Shown here: piece by piece, positions 44,389-53,061 of the stretch
How the letters are laid out: each line of letters opens with the position of its first letter
How positions within the stretch are numbered: position 1 is the first letter of the stretch
Source of the DNA: Leptolyngbya iicbica LK
Lineage (GTDB): Bacteria; Cyanobacteriota; Cyanobacteriia; Phormidesmidales; Phormidesmidaceae
DNA length: 64,000 bases
NCBI RefSeq assembly: GCF_004212215.1
Contig: NZ_QVFV01000002.1
Location: 1,482,039-1,546,038, forward strand
Reading direction: 5' to 3'
Made by a program: the position numbers and the translations under genes
Notes under the pieces: generated by a model
The model's input: the letters and a program-made list of their open reading frames with translations, nothing else
What the model was told of the DNA's origin: nothing
Database searches by the model: none

Positions 44389-44664
44389 ATGCCCTGGTAC
44401 GTCTGGTTGCCGATTTTCGCGATCGCCCTTCACCAATCTCACCGCCGCCATGACGAAGTCATCCAACTCTTATTTGTCTTGCTCACCACCGCCGCCCTTT
44501 GCGGACTCATCTTCAGTTCCTCGTGGATTTTACATCTGGTTTTAGTCACCGTTCTTTTGGCACTGCCCATCTGTGAATTTCGGTTCAAACAAAATACGCC
44601 TGATCAGTGCGATCGCCCCTGTTTAAGAAGAACCCTTTGTCGGGCTCAAGAATCCTTCAAGTAA
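44389..44664 (+). CDS. Small two-helix membrane protein between hesA and hesB
   Basis: 91 residues from an ATG with TGAGGAAA before it, only 10 bp after hesA. Hydrophobic segments at about residues 5-14 (weak), 26-44 and 49-67; the tail holds three cysteines (DQCDRPCLRRTLCRAQ). It is not recognised. Position in the operon and a good start support it being real. The cysteine tail could bind metal or a cluster, which is speculation. Confidence 0.6.
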   Translation: MPWYVWLPIFAIALHQSHRRHDEVIQLLFVLLTTAALCGLIFSSSWILHLVLVTVLLALPICEFRFKQNTPDQCDRPCLRRTLCRAQESFK

Positions 44665-44700
44665 TCCCCTTCCTTCCCCATTTCCTAAAGGAGAATTCCG

Positions 44701-45063
44701 ATGAACATCACCCTCACCGAAGTCGCTGAACTCCGCTTGAGAACCTTCCTGAAATCCAAAGTGGATTCTCCCGAACGGGGCGTCAGAATTGGGGTCAACG
44801 ATGGCGGCTGTAGCGGCTACGAATATGAAGTGAAATTAGCGCGATCGCCCCAAGCGGACGACATCATTCTCGACAATGGCCGCATCAAGTTGTATGTCAA
44901 TCCCACCAATGCGGCACTGCTCGATGGCATCGAAGTTGATTACGTCGAAGGTCTTCTAGAAAGCGGCTTTAAATTCACCAATCCCAACGCCACCGATACC
45001 TGTGGCTGCGGCAAATCTTTCAAAGCCGGAGATTGTACGCCAGCAGGCGTTACTTGTTCGTAG
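44701..45063 (+). CDS. hesB: HesB/IscA-type Fe-S assembly protein
   Basis: 120 residues. A-type carrier with the three conserved cysteines: GGCSGYEYEV, and the C-terminal TCGCGKSF. Ribosome site AAAGGAGAA before the ATG. Nif-linked hesB is conserved downstream of hesA in cyanobacteria and acts in cluster transfer. Confidence 0.95.
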   Translation: MNITLTEVAELRLRTFLKSKVDSPERGVRIGVNDGGCSGYEYEVKLARSPQADDIILDNGRIKLYVNPTNAALLDGIEVDYVEGLLESGFKFTNPNATDTCGCGKSFKAGDCTPAGVTCS

Positions 45064-45205
45064 ATAGGTATTGGGTGCGAGGTATTAGGTATTAGGTTGA
45101 GATTCTGTTTGAATTTTTCAACTTTTACTTATGAGCTAATACTCGCCATCTAGCACCCAGCACCAAGTACCTAAAACCCAAAACCTAAGACCCAATCCCC
45201 TTTCC
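45064..45205. repeat. Paired 7-bp arrays (GGTATTA / AGTACCT-type) between hesB and fdxH
   Basis: Left: GGTATTG, GGTGCGA, GGTATTA, GGTATTA, GGTTGAG. Spacer about 45 bp, AT-rich. Right: AGCACCC, AGCACCA, AGTACCT, AAAACCC, AAAACCT, AAGACCC, AATCCCC. Confidence 0.88.
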
Positions 45206-45220
45206 CAAGGAGCCAAACCA

Positions 45221-45520
45221 ATGACAACTTATCAAGTCCGCCTCATCAACAAAAAGCGTCAGCTTGACATCACAATTCCAGTCGATGATGACGTGTATAT
45301 CATCGATGCCGCTGAAGAAAACGACATCGAACTGCCTTTCTCTTGCCGATCTGGAGCGTGCTCTAGCTGTGTCGGCAAGGTTGTCGAAGGCGAAGTCGAT
45401 CAAGAGGATCAATCTTTCTTAGATGACGAACAAATTGCCAAAGGCTTTGTTGTTCTATGTTCGGCTTATCCCCGTTCTGATTTGACGATCAAGACTCACA
45501 TGGAAGCTTATCTCGTCTAG
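45221..45520 (+). CDS. fdxH: [2Fe-2S] ferredoxin FdxH
   Basis: 99 residues. Plant-type ferredoxin with ligands CRSGACSSC and, later, VVLCSAYP. The N-terminal region and [17 protein letters not shown] fit the nif-specific FdxH, the direct electron donor to NifH in heterocystous strains. Good ribosome site AAGGAG. Flavodoxin follows 51 bp on. Confidence 0.93.
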   Translation: MTTYQVRLINKKRQLDITIPVDDDVYIIDAAEENDIELPFSCRSGACSSCVGKVVEGEVDQEDQSFLDDEQIAKGFVVLCSAYPRSDLTIKTHMEAYLV

Positions 45521-45571
45521 GTTCAAATACTCATCCCTTGTCTTAATCTTGCAGCAACCCGGAGTCGAAAA

Positions 45572-46102
45572 ATGACCAAAATTGGAATTTTCTACGGCAG
45601 CACCTCTGGAGTTACAGAAGAAATTGCCGAAAAAATCCGCGACGAAATTGGCGAAGACAACTGTGATCTCTACAGCATGGAAGAAGATTTTGATGATGTG
45701 GATGATCTGCTGAAATATGACTATCTTCTGCTCGGCTGCTCGACCTGGGGAGCGGGAGAAGTTCAGAACGATTGGCGAGAACCGTTGTTTGATATGGAGG
45801 TTGAAAAACCTGACTTTTCGGGTAAAACGATCGCACTCTTTGGTCCCGGTGATTGTCAAGGGCATAGCAAGCATTTTGTCGGTGCCTTGGGCCTTCTCTA
45901 TGACCAATTCAAAGCGCTCGGTGCCACACTGGTCGGTGCCGTTTCTACAGAGGATTATACCTTTGAAAAATCCACTGCCATTCGCGATGGCAAATTCGTC
46001 GGTTTGCCCCTCGATGAAGTGAATGAAAGCGACAAAACCGACCAGCGCATCGCCGATTGGTTAGCGCTTCTGAAGGCTGATTTTCCCGCGATCGCGGCTT
46101 AG
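45572..46102 (+). CDS. Flavodoxin of the nif cluster
   Basis: 176 residues. FMN-binding loops: IGIFYGSTSGVTEEIAEKI (phosphate), LLLGCSTWGAGEVQNDWREPLF (first flavin loop) and GPGDCQGHSKHFVGALGLLYDQ (second loop). A long-chain flavodoxin, either IsiB- or NifF-like. Its place between fdxH and fdxB suggests an alternative donor to nitrogenase, useful under iron limitation. Confidence 0.94.
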   Translation: MTKIGIFYGSTSGVTEEIAEKIRDEIGEDNCDLYSMEEDFDDVDDLLKYDYLLLGCSTWGAGEVQNDWREPLFDMEVEKPDFSGKTIALFGPGDCQGHSKHFVGALGLLYDQFKALGATLVGAVSTEDYTFEKSTAIRDGKFVGLPLDEVNESDKTDQRIADWLALLKADFPAIAA

Positions 46103-46161
46103 CCAATTAACTCGGTAGGAGCGTATCAATCCCGCATCCGTTGAAAGAGGAGAACTGTACC

Positions 46162-46461
46162 ATGACTTTTGTAACCGGATTGACCTTTGGGGGCGAAACC
46201 TGGACCCCCCAGTATTTGAAAGAAATCATCAAGGACAAGTGCCTCGGCTGTGGCCGCTGCTTCAAAGCCTGTGGTCGGGGTGTCATGGCCCTCATCGCCC
46301 TAAACGAAGACGGTGAGGTCGTCGATGAAGATGACGACGACGACGAAATTGAACGCAAAGTCATGTCTGTGATAAACGCGGCGAAGTGCATTGGGTGTCA
46401 GGCGTGCGATCGCGTTTGCCCCAAAGCCTGCCACGTTTATGAACCGCTCGCGGCAACATAA
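46162..46461 (+). CDS. fdxB: Nif-specific ferredoxin III FdxB
   Basis: 99 residues. Two [4Fe-4S] motifs: [14 protein letters not shown] and [15 protein letters not shown], separated by an acidic run [10 protein letters not shown]. FdxB family start is [18 protein letters not shown]. Start at the ATG at 46162 with GAGGAG before it. Confidence 0.95.
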   Translation: MTFVTGLTFGGETWTPQYLKEIIKDKCLGCGRCFKACGRGVMALIALNEDGEVVDEDDDDDEIERKVMSVINAAKCIGCQACDRVCPKACHVYEPLAAT

Positions 46462-47088
46462 ATTTGACTGATTCTGGCCGATTGTCTCGTTACTAAACTT
46501 GCTGGTTCGCTGCTCACACACGACTCAATTTCTGACACAAAGGGGGTGATTCCCATGGGCTAGCCACAGCTATTCTTGCCCTTCGAAGAATAGCCCAACA
46601 ATCTCCAAGTTTCAGCACAAACTCGACTTTCAAAACTTCGTCCGTATTTAGGCATAGTGATTTCACGTTTCGAGATAACCTCACCTAACCTCTCCTTAAA
46701 AAGGAGAGGAACCGGAGCGTTCATGATCGCTACTTCCAAACCAAAACAAGAGCGCCACTAAACCTCTCCTTAGTAAGGAGAGGTGCCGCAGGCGGTGAGG
46801 TTTCCAGAACGCCAAACCCTATTCCTAATATTGATGAAGTTCAAACACCCAACTACGCGAAATCAAGCTTCAAATCTGTGCCCGAAACTTGTTTTTCTCT
46901 GAAGAGCCATACGGACTCTCAACATCAACCCCGTCCATCCAAAACCTAGATTTTGAAACCTTCGTGCCTGGGCTTTTTTCCAATTCCTGCACAGAAACAA
47001 GTTCATCCCAAGAGGCTTGCAAAAGCTACGCTCGATGTTGACGTGGTTAATCACATTTCGTCCCCATTAACGTTACGAGGATAGTTCC
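46462..47088. other. Intergenic region with hairpins after fdxB
   Basis: 627 bp without a gene. Hairpins: CTATTCTT...AAGAATAG (46571-46594), CCTCTCCTTAAAAAGGAGAGG (46689-46709) and CCTCTCCTTAGTAAGGAGAGG (46763-46783). The latter two, with flanking CCTCACC / GGTGAGG, belong to a repeat common in cyanobacteria. The first could end the fdxH-fdxB transcript. The CBS promoter must lie at the right end. Confidence 0.65.
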
Positions 47089-47688
47089 ATGACGAAAGCT
47101 AAAGATGTGATGACCCAAGAAGTTGAAACCGTTAAAGGGTCAGCCACCGTTGCCGATGCTGCCAAGCTGATGAAATTCAAAGGTATCCACTCGCTATTAG
47201 TTGAGCCCCGCAACGCCGAAGATGCCTACGGCATTGTGACGGATACCGATATCGTCAATAAGGTGGTGGCCTTTGGCAAAGATCCCAAAGCCGTCAAAGT
47301 CTACGAAGTCATGACCAAGCCCTGCATCGTCGTGAATCCGGACCTGGCGGTTGAGTATGTGGCTCGCCTGTTAGCCCAGTGCGGCATCGATCGCGCCCCC
47401 GTCATCCAAGGGGAACTGCTCGGCATCGTTTCTCTCAACGACATCCTGCACCGCAGCGAGTTTATCGAACATCCGCGCGTGCCGCTGCTGCAAAAGGCTC
47501 TCCAGGCGGCTGTTGCCGAAGCCCGTGCCGTTTCTGCCGTTAACGCTGCCGACACGGAAGCCTATCAGCTGGCGTGGGAAGAGGTAAACGAAATCGAAGC
47601 GGAACTGGCCTTTATTCAAGGCATGGTTCCCGCCAGAGCCGCTCAAGCCGAGTTCGGCGAAGCCGCTGCTCAACCCGTCGCGGTTTAG
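47089..47688 (+). CDS. CBS-domain pair protein of the nif region
   Basis: 199 residues. Two CBS motifs: KAKDVMTQEVETVKGSATVADAAKLM and KVYEVMTKPCIVVNPDLAVEYVARLL, then a helical C-terminal part rich in Ala and Glu. CBS pairs bind adenine nucleotides and sense energy charge. Regulatory protein of unknown target; its place after the nif electron carriers suggests a link to ATP supply for nitrogenase, inferred only. Confidence 0.9.
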   Translation: MTKAKDVMTQEVETVKGSATVADAAKLMKFKGIHSLLVEPRNAEDAYGIVTDTDIVNKVVAFGKDPKAVKVYEVMTKPCIVVNPDLAVEYVARLLAQCGIDRAPVIQGELLGIVSLNDILHRSEFIEHPRVPLLQKALQAAVAEARAVSAVNAADTEAYQLAWEEVNEIEAELAFIQGMVPARAAQAEFGEAAAQPVAV

Positions 47689-48127
47689 CCGCTTCTATGT
47701 GAACTGAGATCCCCCGCTGTCGCTGCCCCCTTACCCAAGGGGGCGATCCACAACTCGAATCTCAATGCCCTCTTGTCAAGCTAATCCTGTAGGGATTTCT
47801 GAGACGCCTGATGTCACCTACCTTTCAGCCTCCGTAATAGACAATTTCTGGCAGGCGCAAGTCCCCTAAATAACGGGTCGGGTAGGCTTCCAGCCTGCCT
47901 CCATCACCCGTCTGTTGAAGGGCTGCGAGGTGTTCATGACGGCCAGGATGGCCATCAAACAAGAGCGTACCGAGGTCGCTCTCCCAAATCAGCCTTAAAA
48001 ACCCTACAGGATTAGCTTTTTAAGGGGGGTGAGGGATCTCTCTGTTTGCCAATTCCTAATCCGATTTCTATTGAGATCATTTCAAAAAACTTCATTCTCA
48101 GGTAATCGCCTTGCGCGATCGCGATCC
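47689..48127. other. Intergenic region
   Basis: 439 bp. One clear hairpin GCCCCCTT-ACCC-AAGGGGGC (47725-47744) and no gene or RNA seen. An in-frame extension of the next gene to 48029 starts at the end of this stretch but lacks family similarity. Confidence 0.5.
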
Positions 48128-48808
48128 ATGTGTGACTTTTGGAAACGTTGGAAACCGTCAAACTTGGATAATCCCGCCCAAACTTCTATGGAATTTGAGC
48201 ATCGCTGGTCAAGTTATTACAAAGTGGTGGAAGGTCGTCCTCCCCGCGAAACTTTAATGAAAGCTTTAGAATTATTCACGGCTGAAGCTAATTCTAACCC
48301 TGATAGGAATCGCCATTTTGCAGTGGATTTAGGCTGTGGCAATGGGCGCGATACAGCAGAGCTATTGCGGCAAAATTGGCGCGTGCTGGCTATTGATGGA
48401 CAGGCTGAAGCAATCGAGCAATTGCGACAGCGCAACGACCTGAACCGCACGTATTTAGAGGCTCGCGTCCAGAAATTTGAAGACCTGACCTTACCCCCCG
48501 AAGTTGATTTGATCAACGCGAGCTTCTGCTTACCGTTTTGTCCGGCTGAACACTTTTCTGAGCTGTGGGAGGTTATTGTTAATTCACTGAAAACAGGCGG
48601 TCGTTTTTCGGGACAGTTGTTTGGCGATCGCGATTCTTGGGCCGCTTTATCTAACATCGTGACCCACACGCGATCGCAAGTTGACGAACTGCTTCAACCC
48701 TTCATTGTTGAGTTTTTTGAAGAAGAAGAACATCCCGGCAAAACCGCCCTTGGTGAAGACAAATACTGGCATCTTTACCAAATAGTTGCTCGCAAACAAG
48801 GAGACTAA
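48128..48808 (+). CDS. Class I SAM-dependent methyltransferase
   Basis: About 226 residues from the ATG at 48128 (an alternative ATG is at 48188). SAM motif I is [17 protein letters not shown], motif [16 protein letters not shown], motif III around [13 protein letters not shown] and [15 protein letters not shown]. It resembles TehB-like small-molecule methyltransferases. The gene ends 1 bp before the cysK ATG, so the two are likely co-transcribed. Target unknown. Confidence 0.85.
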   Translation: MCDFWKRWKPSNLDNPAQTSMEFEHRWSSYYKVVEGRPPRETLMKALELFTAEANSNPDRNRHFAVDLGCGNGRDTAELLRQNWRVLAIDGQAEAIEQLRQRNDLNRTYLEARVQKFEDLTLPPEVDLINASFCLPFCPAEHFSELWEVIVNSLKTGGRFSGQLFGDRDSWAALSNIVTHTRSQVDELLQPFIVEFFEEEEHPGKTALGEDKYWHLYQIVARKQGD

Positions 48809-48809
48809 C

Positions 48810-49826
48810 ATGCCCATTGCCCACGACGTCACTGAACTCATCGGCCATACACCCCTCGTGCAGCTCAACCGCATTCCCCAGGCGGAGGGCTGTGCGTCTC
48901 GCATTGTGCTCAAACTTGAAGGTATGAACCCCGCCGCCTCGGTCAAAGACCGCATCGGGGCCAACATGATCCGCGCCGCTGAAGAGGCGGGCACCATCGA
49001 ACCCGGCAAGACCGTGCTGATTGAGCCGACCTCCGGCAACACCGGGATTGCCCTGGCGATGGTCGCCGCCGCCAAAGGCTACCGCCTGGTGCTGACCATG
49101 CCCGAAACGATGAGCCTCGAACGCCGCGCCATGCTCAACGCCTACGGGGCCGAACTGGTGCTGACGCCAGGATCACAGGGGATGAAAGGGGCGATCGCCA
49201 AAGCTGCCGAACTGGCCGAACTGATCCCCGATGCCTACATGCTCCAACAGTTCCAGAATCCGGCGAATCCCGCCATTCACCGCGCGACCACCGCTGAGGA
49301 GATCTGGGCCGACAGCGACGGTGACGTAGACATCGTGATCGCAGGCGTTGGCACCGGGGGCACCATCACGGGCATCGCCGAAACCCTCAAACCCCGCAAG
49401 CCCAGCCTGCAAATTATTGCGGTGGAACCGGAAAACAGCCCTGTCCTCTCCGGCGGCAACTCCGGTCCCCACAAGATCCAGGGCATCGGTGCAGGCTTCG
49501 TGCCTGATGTGCTGCGCACCGACCTGCTGGACGAGGTGGTGCAGGTCAGCGACGACGAAACCCTGGCCTACAGCCGTCGCCTTGCCCGCGAAGAAGGACT
49601 GCTCTCCGGCATTTCCGCTGGGGCCGCCCTCGCCGCCGCCATCAAAGTCGGCCAGCGCCCCGAAAACGCCGGCAAGCTGATCGTCGCCATCCAGCCCAGC
49701 TTCGGTGAACGCTACCTCAGCACCGTCCTCTTCCAGGACTTGCCCGCCCGCGAACCCTCCGTTCTCGCCGATTTGCCCTACGTCAAAACGCCCGAATCCG
49801 CCCCGGCACTGGTGGCGCAAAGCTAA
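48810..49826 (+). CDS. cysK: Cysteine synthase CysK (O-acetylserine sulfhydrylase) in the nif cluster
   Basis: 338 residues. PLP lysine in [11 protein letters not shown], the PLP-phosphate loop [12 protein letters not shown], and [18 protein letters not shown]. Makes cysteine from O-acetylserine and sulfide. Start at 48810 with AAGGAG. In this position it can supply NifS with substrate; cyanobacterial nif clusters often include a serine acetyltransferase (nifP) instead or as well. Confidence 0.95.
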   Translation: MPIAHDVTELIGHTPLVQLNRIPQAEGCASRIVLKLEGMNPAASVKDRIGANMIRAAEEAGTIEPGKTVLIEPTSGNTGIALAMVAAAKGYRLVLTMPETMSLERRAMLNAYGAELVLTPGSQGMKGAIAKAAELAELIPDAYMLQQFQNPANPAIHRATTAEEIWADSDGDVDIVIAGVGTGGTITGIAETLKPRKPSLQIIAVEPENSPVLSGGNSGPHKIQGIGAGFVPDVLRTDLLDEVVQVSDDETLAYSRRLAREEGLLSGISAGAALAAAIKVGQRPENAGKLIVAIQPSFGERYLSTVLFQDLPAREPSVLADLPYVKTPESAPALVAQS

Positions 49827-49830
49827 TGCT

Positions 49831-49895
49831 TTGTAGGTTGGGTAGAGCGCAGCAAAACCCAACATTTGCCAGGGGCGCACGTCGATGCGCCCCTA
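49831..49895. repeat. Two small hairpins after cysK
   Basis: GGTTGGGT...AACCCAAC (about 49835-49864), a REP type common in bacteria, followed by AGGGGCGCACGTCGATGCGCCCCT (49871-49894), a short relative of the palindrome after nifB. Confidence 0.85.
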
Positions 49896-49927
49896 CGGAA
49901 TACCCAACTGATTACTTCGAAACTCTG

Positions 49928-50431
49928 ATGAATGCTCTGCTGAACGATACTGACGGCGATCGCTACTCCTGGTACAACGCCCCGGAGGAAATCAAACAAC
50001 TCCTCCATGCCGCCGTCGAAGCCTGGGAAGACACCGCCCAGTCCGAGCAATTCATCCTGCAAGCCCTCGCCCACCCCCAAACCGACGTGGATACCCTCGT
50101 CAGCGCCTACCGCTACTTCTTCTACAAGCAGAAAGACGCCATGGCCCGCCGCCTCGCTCTGCAAGTCATGGCAGAAATCCGCACCCAAGAAGCCCTCCCG
50201 GAAGCCTGGGAAGATCTCCAGCCCATCCTGCAAGACCGCCTCCTCGACCCCGCCATTCGGCTCTACCTCAGCGCCTACACCGCCCTCGGCGTCATGCTCG
50301 CCCGCTGGGGTGCGTTCCAGGCCGCGATCGAAATCGCCGATCGCGTCAAAACCCTCGACGACAAAGACGAATTCGGTGCGGGCGTCCTCGTCAAAATCCT
50401 CACCCCATACCAATCCGAATTCCAACTTTAG
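49928..50431 (+). CDS. Unknown helical protein of the nif cluster
   Basis: 167 residues, all-alpha, no cysteines. Repeated amphipathic helices: LLHAAVEAWEDTAQSEQFILQALAHP, DTLVSAYRYFFYKQKDAMARRLALQVMAEI, LSAYTALGVMLARWGAFQAAIEIADRV. The layout is like a TPR or HEAT-type adaptor. It is likely conserved in nif clusters, judged from context only. The start MNALLND (49928) follows the repeat; upstream in-frame codons only translate the hairpin region. Confidence 0.8.
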   Translation: MNALLNDTDGDRYSWYNAPEEIKQLLHAAVEAWEDTAQSEQFILQALAHPQTDVDTLVSAYRYFFYKQKDAMARRLALQVMAEIRTQEALPEAWEDLQPILQDRLLDPAIRLYLSAYTALGVMLARWGAFQAAIEIADRVKTLDDKDEFGAGVLVKILTPYQSEFQL

Positions 50432-50545
50432 CCCTGAGTTTTGAGTTTTAAGTTTTGAGTTTTAAGTTTTGAGTGTCCAATTATTACCAAAAACCTAATT
50501 CAAAACTCAAAACTCAAAATTAAAAACTTTCTCACCTCACCTACT
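50432..50545. repeat. Paired 7-bp arrays (GAGTTTT / AAAACTC) before the cupin gene
   Basis: Left: GAGTTTT, GAGTTTT-type, AAGTTTT, GAGTTTT, AAGTTTT, GAGTGTC. Loop CAATTATTACC. Right: AATTCAA, AACTCAA, AACTCAA, AATTAAA. The clearest complementary pair in the window; its units have no sequence link to the G/C-rich ones elsewhere, only the layout. Confidence 0.94.
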
Positions 50546-50566
50546 TCCACCCACTCCACCTCCACC

Positions 50567-51187
50567 ATGAACGCTCAAGATTGGTTCGTAACCAGTGATG
50601 GTCAATGTCAGCCGCGTCCATCGGCACGGGCTTGGGATCTGCTGCGCGAACCCTACTACCTGCACCAGTTCCTGACAGAAATCCTGGAGATTTTGGCCAA
50701 TGCTCCCCATGAAAAAGATGAGTGGGACTACCTTCCCCAAATTCGGCGGCAGGTACGGCAATTTATTCTCAATTCCTATTGGGTCAAGACGCGCTCCGAG
50801 TCACCCAATGCCCACACTGGCGTCAACGTCACCACGCTTTATGACGAAATCGGCTACCCGCTCACGATCCAAAATGTGACCACTCAACCGGGTCTGACCA
50901 CCTCCATCCATAATCACGGCACCTGGGGCGTGGTCTTCCAAATTCAAGGCGAAGAACGCCACATCTTTTGGCGGCGGGTCAACGCGCCTGATCAGCCTGT
51001 CCAGATTGAAATTGCAGGCGAACATCTGCTGCGCCCTGGCGAAATGATCAGCTTTCATCCCGATGCCATCCACCAGGTCGAAACCCTGGGCAATACCGAT
51101 TCCCTGACCTTTCAGCTTTATGGCGATACCCAACCCCAGGGGCGGTTTCAATATCAACCCGAAACCCAGACGGCAAAACCGTTTTGA
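50567..51187 (+). CDS. Cysteine-dioxygenase-like cupin of the nif cluster
   Basis: 206 residues. Cupin with a three-His iron site as in cysteine dioxygenase: TSIHNHGTWGVVFQIQGEE (two His) and FHPDAIHQVETLG (third). The Glu of ordinary cupins at the GxHxH motif is absent, as in thiol dioxygenases. Probable substrate is cysteine or another thiol such as mercaptopropionate. In this setting it could remove excess cysteine, or use oxygen near nitrogenase; both are inference. Confidence 0.82.
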   Translation: MNAQDWFVTSDGQCQPRPSARAWDLLREPYYLHQFLTEILEILANAPHEKDEWDYLPQIRRQVRQFILNSYWVKTRSESPNAHTGVNVTTLYDEIGYPLTIQNVTTQPGLTTSIHNHGTWGVVFQIQGEERHIFWRRVNAPDQPVQIEIAGEHLLRPGEMISFHPDAIHQVETLGNTDSLTFQLYGDTQPQGRFQYQPETQTAKPF

Positions 51188-51243
51188 TCCCATCAACATC
51201 CCATTTTGGCGGCGATATGTTTGCGAAATCATCAACATCGCGC

Positions 51244-51315
51244 AGGGGCGAGGCATTTTTGAAATAACGCGTTGGTCATGCCCAAAATATTGTTCCGAGA
51301 ATGCCTCGCCCCTAC
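51244..51315. repeat. Palindromic intergenic element, copy 8
   Basis: Ends AGGGGCGAGGCATT and AATGCCTCGCCCCTAC, with diverged inner bases (TTTGAAAT against TTCCGAG) that pair poorly. The most degenerate copy. Confidence 0.85.
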
Positions 51316-51355
51316 AACCCGTCCAACCACCAAACCAACTACCTTCATTCCCCCC

Positions 51356-51790
51356 ATGTCCACCGTCATTTTTTACGAAAAACCTGGCTGCATCAACAAC
51401 ACCAAACAAAAGGCGCTGCTCACAGCGGCAGGCCATACCGTGGATGTACGTAACCTATTGACCGAACCCTGGACGCCCGATCGCTTGCAGCAATTTTTTG
51501 GCGATCGCCCCATTGCCCAATGCTTCAACCGCACCGCCCCCGCCATCAAATCCGGTCAGATGCAGCTCGATCGCGTGGATGTGGAAACCGCTCTAGCGCT
51601 GATGGTGCAAGAGCCACTGCTGATTCGCCGTCCGCTGATGCAGGTGGGCGATCGCTGCGAGGTGGGTTTCGACAAAGATGCGGTCAATCAGTGGATTGGT
51701 TTAAAAGCCGTGGAAGGAGAGCAAGAAAAGCGCGATCGCCTCATCCAGCAAGACCTCGAAACCTGTCCCACCGCCACCGCCACTGTCTAA
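51356..51790 (+). CDS. ArsC/Spx-like nitrogenase-associated protein
   Basis: 144 residues. Thioredoxin-fold ArsC family: FYEKPGCINNTKQKALLTAAGHTVDVRNLL with a single Cys in PGCINN, and FFGDRPIAQCFNRTAPAIK. This matches the nitrogenase-associated branch (sometimes called NifO). Start MSTVIF at 51356; an upstream in-frame start is in the palindromic repeat. Role unknown; a single-Cys thiol protein. Confidence 0.9.
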   Translation: MSTVIFYEKPGCINNTKQKALLTAAGHTVDVRNLLTEPWTPDRLQQFFGDRPIAQCFNRTAPAIKSGQMQLDRVDVETALALMVQEPLLIRRPLMQVGDRCEVGFDKDAVNQWIGLKAVEGEQEKRDRLIQQDLETCPTATATV

Positions 51791-51912
51791 CTCGCTAATC
51801 TCCCCCCTCTGCCCCCTCGCTCCGTTGCCCCCCTGCTCCCCTTGCCCCTCCGCCCCCCTGCCCCGTTCCCCCGTTTCCCAGTCCCCCTTTCCCCCCCAAG
51901 GAGCCCCTGACC
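51791..51912. repeat. C-rich 7- to 9-bp array
   Basis: CCCCCTCTG, CCCCCTCGC, CCCCCTGCTCC, CCCCTTGCCCC and similar, ending in AAGGAG before the next gene. C-rich arm only. Confidence 0.75.
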
Positions 51913-52173
51913 ATGACTGCCCAAACTGTGACTGCTGAACTCGACGCCTACTACAACTTGATCGACGAACTGCTCCAGTGTCCCTCCGGTAGCGAGCCCG
52001 ACGTGTTAGCCCAATACCCAGACCTGCTCAATGCTCAGCTCGTGCAAACGATGCTGCAAGTAGCCGCAGCGATGGCCCACAACAACCAGCAAGAACCTTC
52101 CAAGTTCTTAGTTTTCATTGCGCGTAAACTTGCGGCCAATCTGCGAGAACTGGCTGAAACAACCGCAGAATAA
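51913..52173 (+). CDS. Small helical protein at the end of the nif cluster
   Basis: 86 residues, helical (LDAYYNLIDELLQCPSGSEPDVLAQYPDLLN, LVQTMLQVAAAMAHNN, FLVFIARKLAANLRELAETT). Not recognised. AAGGAG ribosome site 9 nt before the ATG. It is the last gene in line with the nif cluster and is probably co-transcribed with the ArsC-like gene. Confidence 0.75.
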   Translation: MTAQTVTAELDAYYNLIDELLQCPSGSEPDVLAQYPDLLNAQLVQTMLQVAAAMAHNNQQEPSKFLVFIARKLAANLRELAETTAE

Positions 52174-52305
52174 GCTGAGTAACAGTCGTATCAGCCAGCG
52201 ACACCTCGACCAAGGCTCAGACCCAGCACTTTTTACATACGCCCTGTAGTTTGGCTACCCTTTGCCGAAAAATGCAAAGTGGGGGGCTAACCTTGGCGTT
52301 ACTGT

Positions 52306-53061
52306 ATGAAGAGCATTGAGGGAGACCGAGGCGGCTTGGCTACTGCGACCCCAGACACAACAGCGCTCTTGCGGTGGTGGCACCAGCATCAAGCGCAAAT
52401 GATCCGCCGGGAAACCGACTTCCTGCGCAACGGCGTTTTACAAGAAATCATCGCCATTCGGCGACGGCTCGAGGTCACCTGTCCCCTCGGGCACACTTCG
52501 GAACTATCGACCTGTGAGCCTCATCTGGCAGATTTGACCCGCCTTTATAGCCTGCTCGAAAATTTTTGCGATCGCCTGCAATCCCCTTTTTCCCCGGATT
52601 CGCTGCCGCTGGCGTTGCAACATACGCTGCAGCCCTGGCAAGCGCGATTGCAGTTACAAGCCCAATGCCCGAGCACTTGGCCAACTGAACCGCTAGAGCT
52701 CACTCAATTATTGGTGTTGTTGTTCAAAGCGGTGCTCCCCGTGTTGGCCGAAAATCCTCCCTATCCCGCCACCACTGAGTTGCAATTGACCGAGGCTAAC
52801 AACTGCAAAACGCTGACTTTTACCGCGCACTACGAAGGGGCGATCGCGTCGGCATTAACATCGCTCATTCAGCAAACGGTGCAGCCGTTTCTCGATACGT
52901 TCTGTCTCTTTACCGATGCGACTTGTGACGTTGTGTTTCACGCCGAACACTTTTTCTTAAAATTAGGGTGGCAGCCTACCATCGCCGTCGCATCTGACCA
53001 CCCTCACGCTAGCGCCTCCCATGACATCCCCTACCCCCTCGCTCAAGCTCCTGGTGATTGA
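52306..53061 (+). CDS. Degenerate histidine-kinase-like protein (HisKA_3-type, catalytic residues lost)
   Basis: 251 residues. Residues 32-50 (MIRRETDFLRNGVLQEIIAI) line up with the HisKA_3 dimerisation helix, in which ELHDGVLQEL is usual; here the phospho-acceptor His is Arg and the Asp is Asn (RNG for HDG). The following region (LPLALQHTLQPWQARLQLQAQ, LELTQLLVLLFKAVLPVLAEN) matches the start of a NarL-type kinase ATPase domain, but the N-box Asn and later G boxes are missing. It overlaps the response regulator gene by 41 nt. It is probably a signalling scaffold rather than a kinase. The alignment is by eye. Confidence 0.6.
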   Translation: MKSIEGDRGGLATATPDTTALLRWWHQHQAQMIRRETDFLRNGVLQEIIAIRRRLEVTCPLGHTSELSTCEPHLADLTRLYSLLENFCDRLQSPFSPDSLPLALQHTLQPWQARLQLQAQCPSTWPTEPLELTQLLVLLFKAVLPVLAENPPYPATTELQLTEANNCKTLTFTAHYEGAIASALTSLIQQTVQPFLDTFCLFTDATCDVVFHAEHFFLKLGWQPTIAVASDHPHASASHDIPYPLAQAPGD

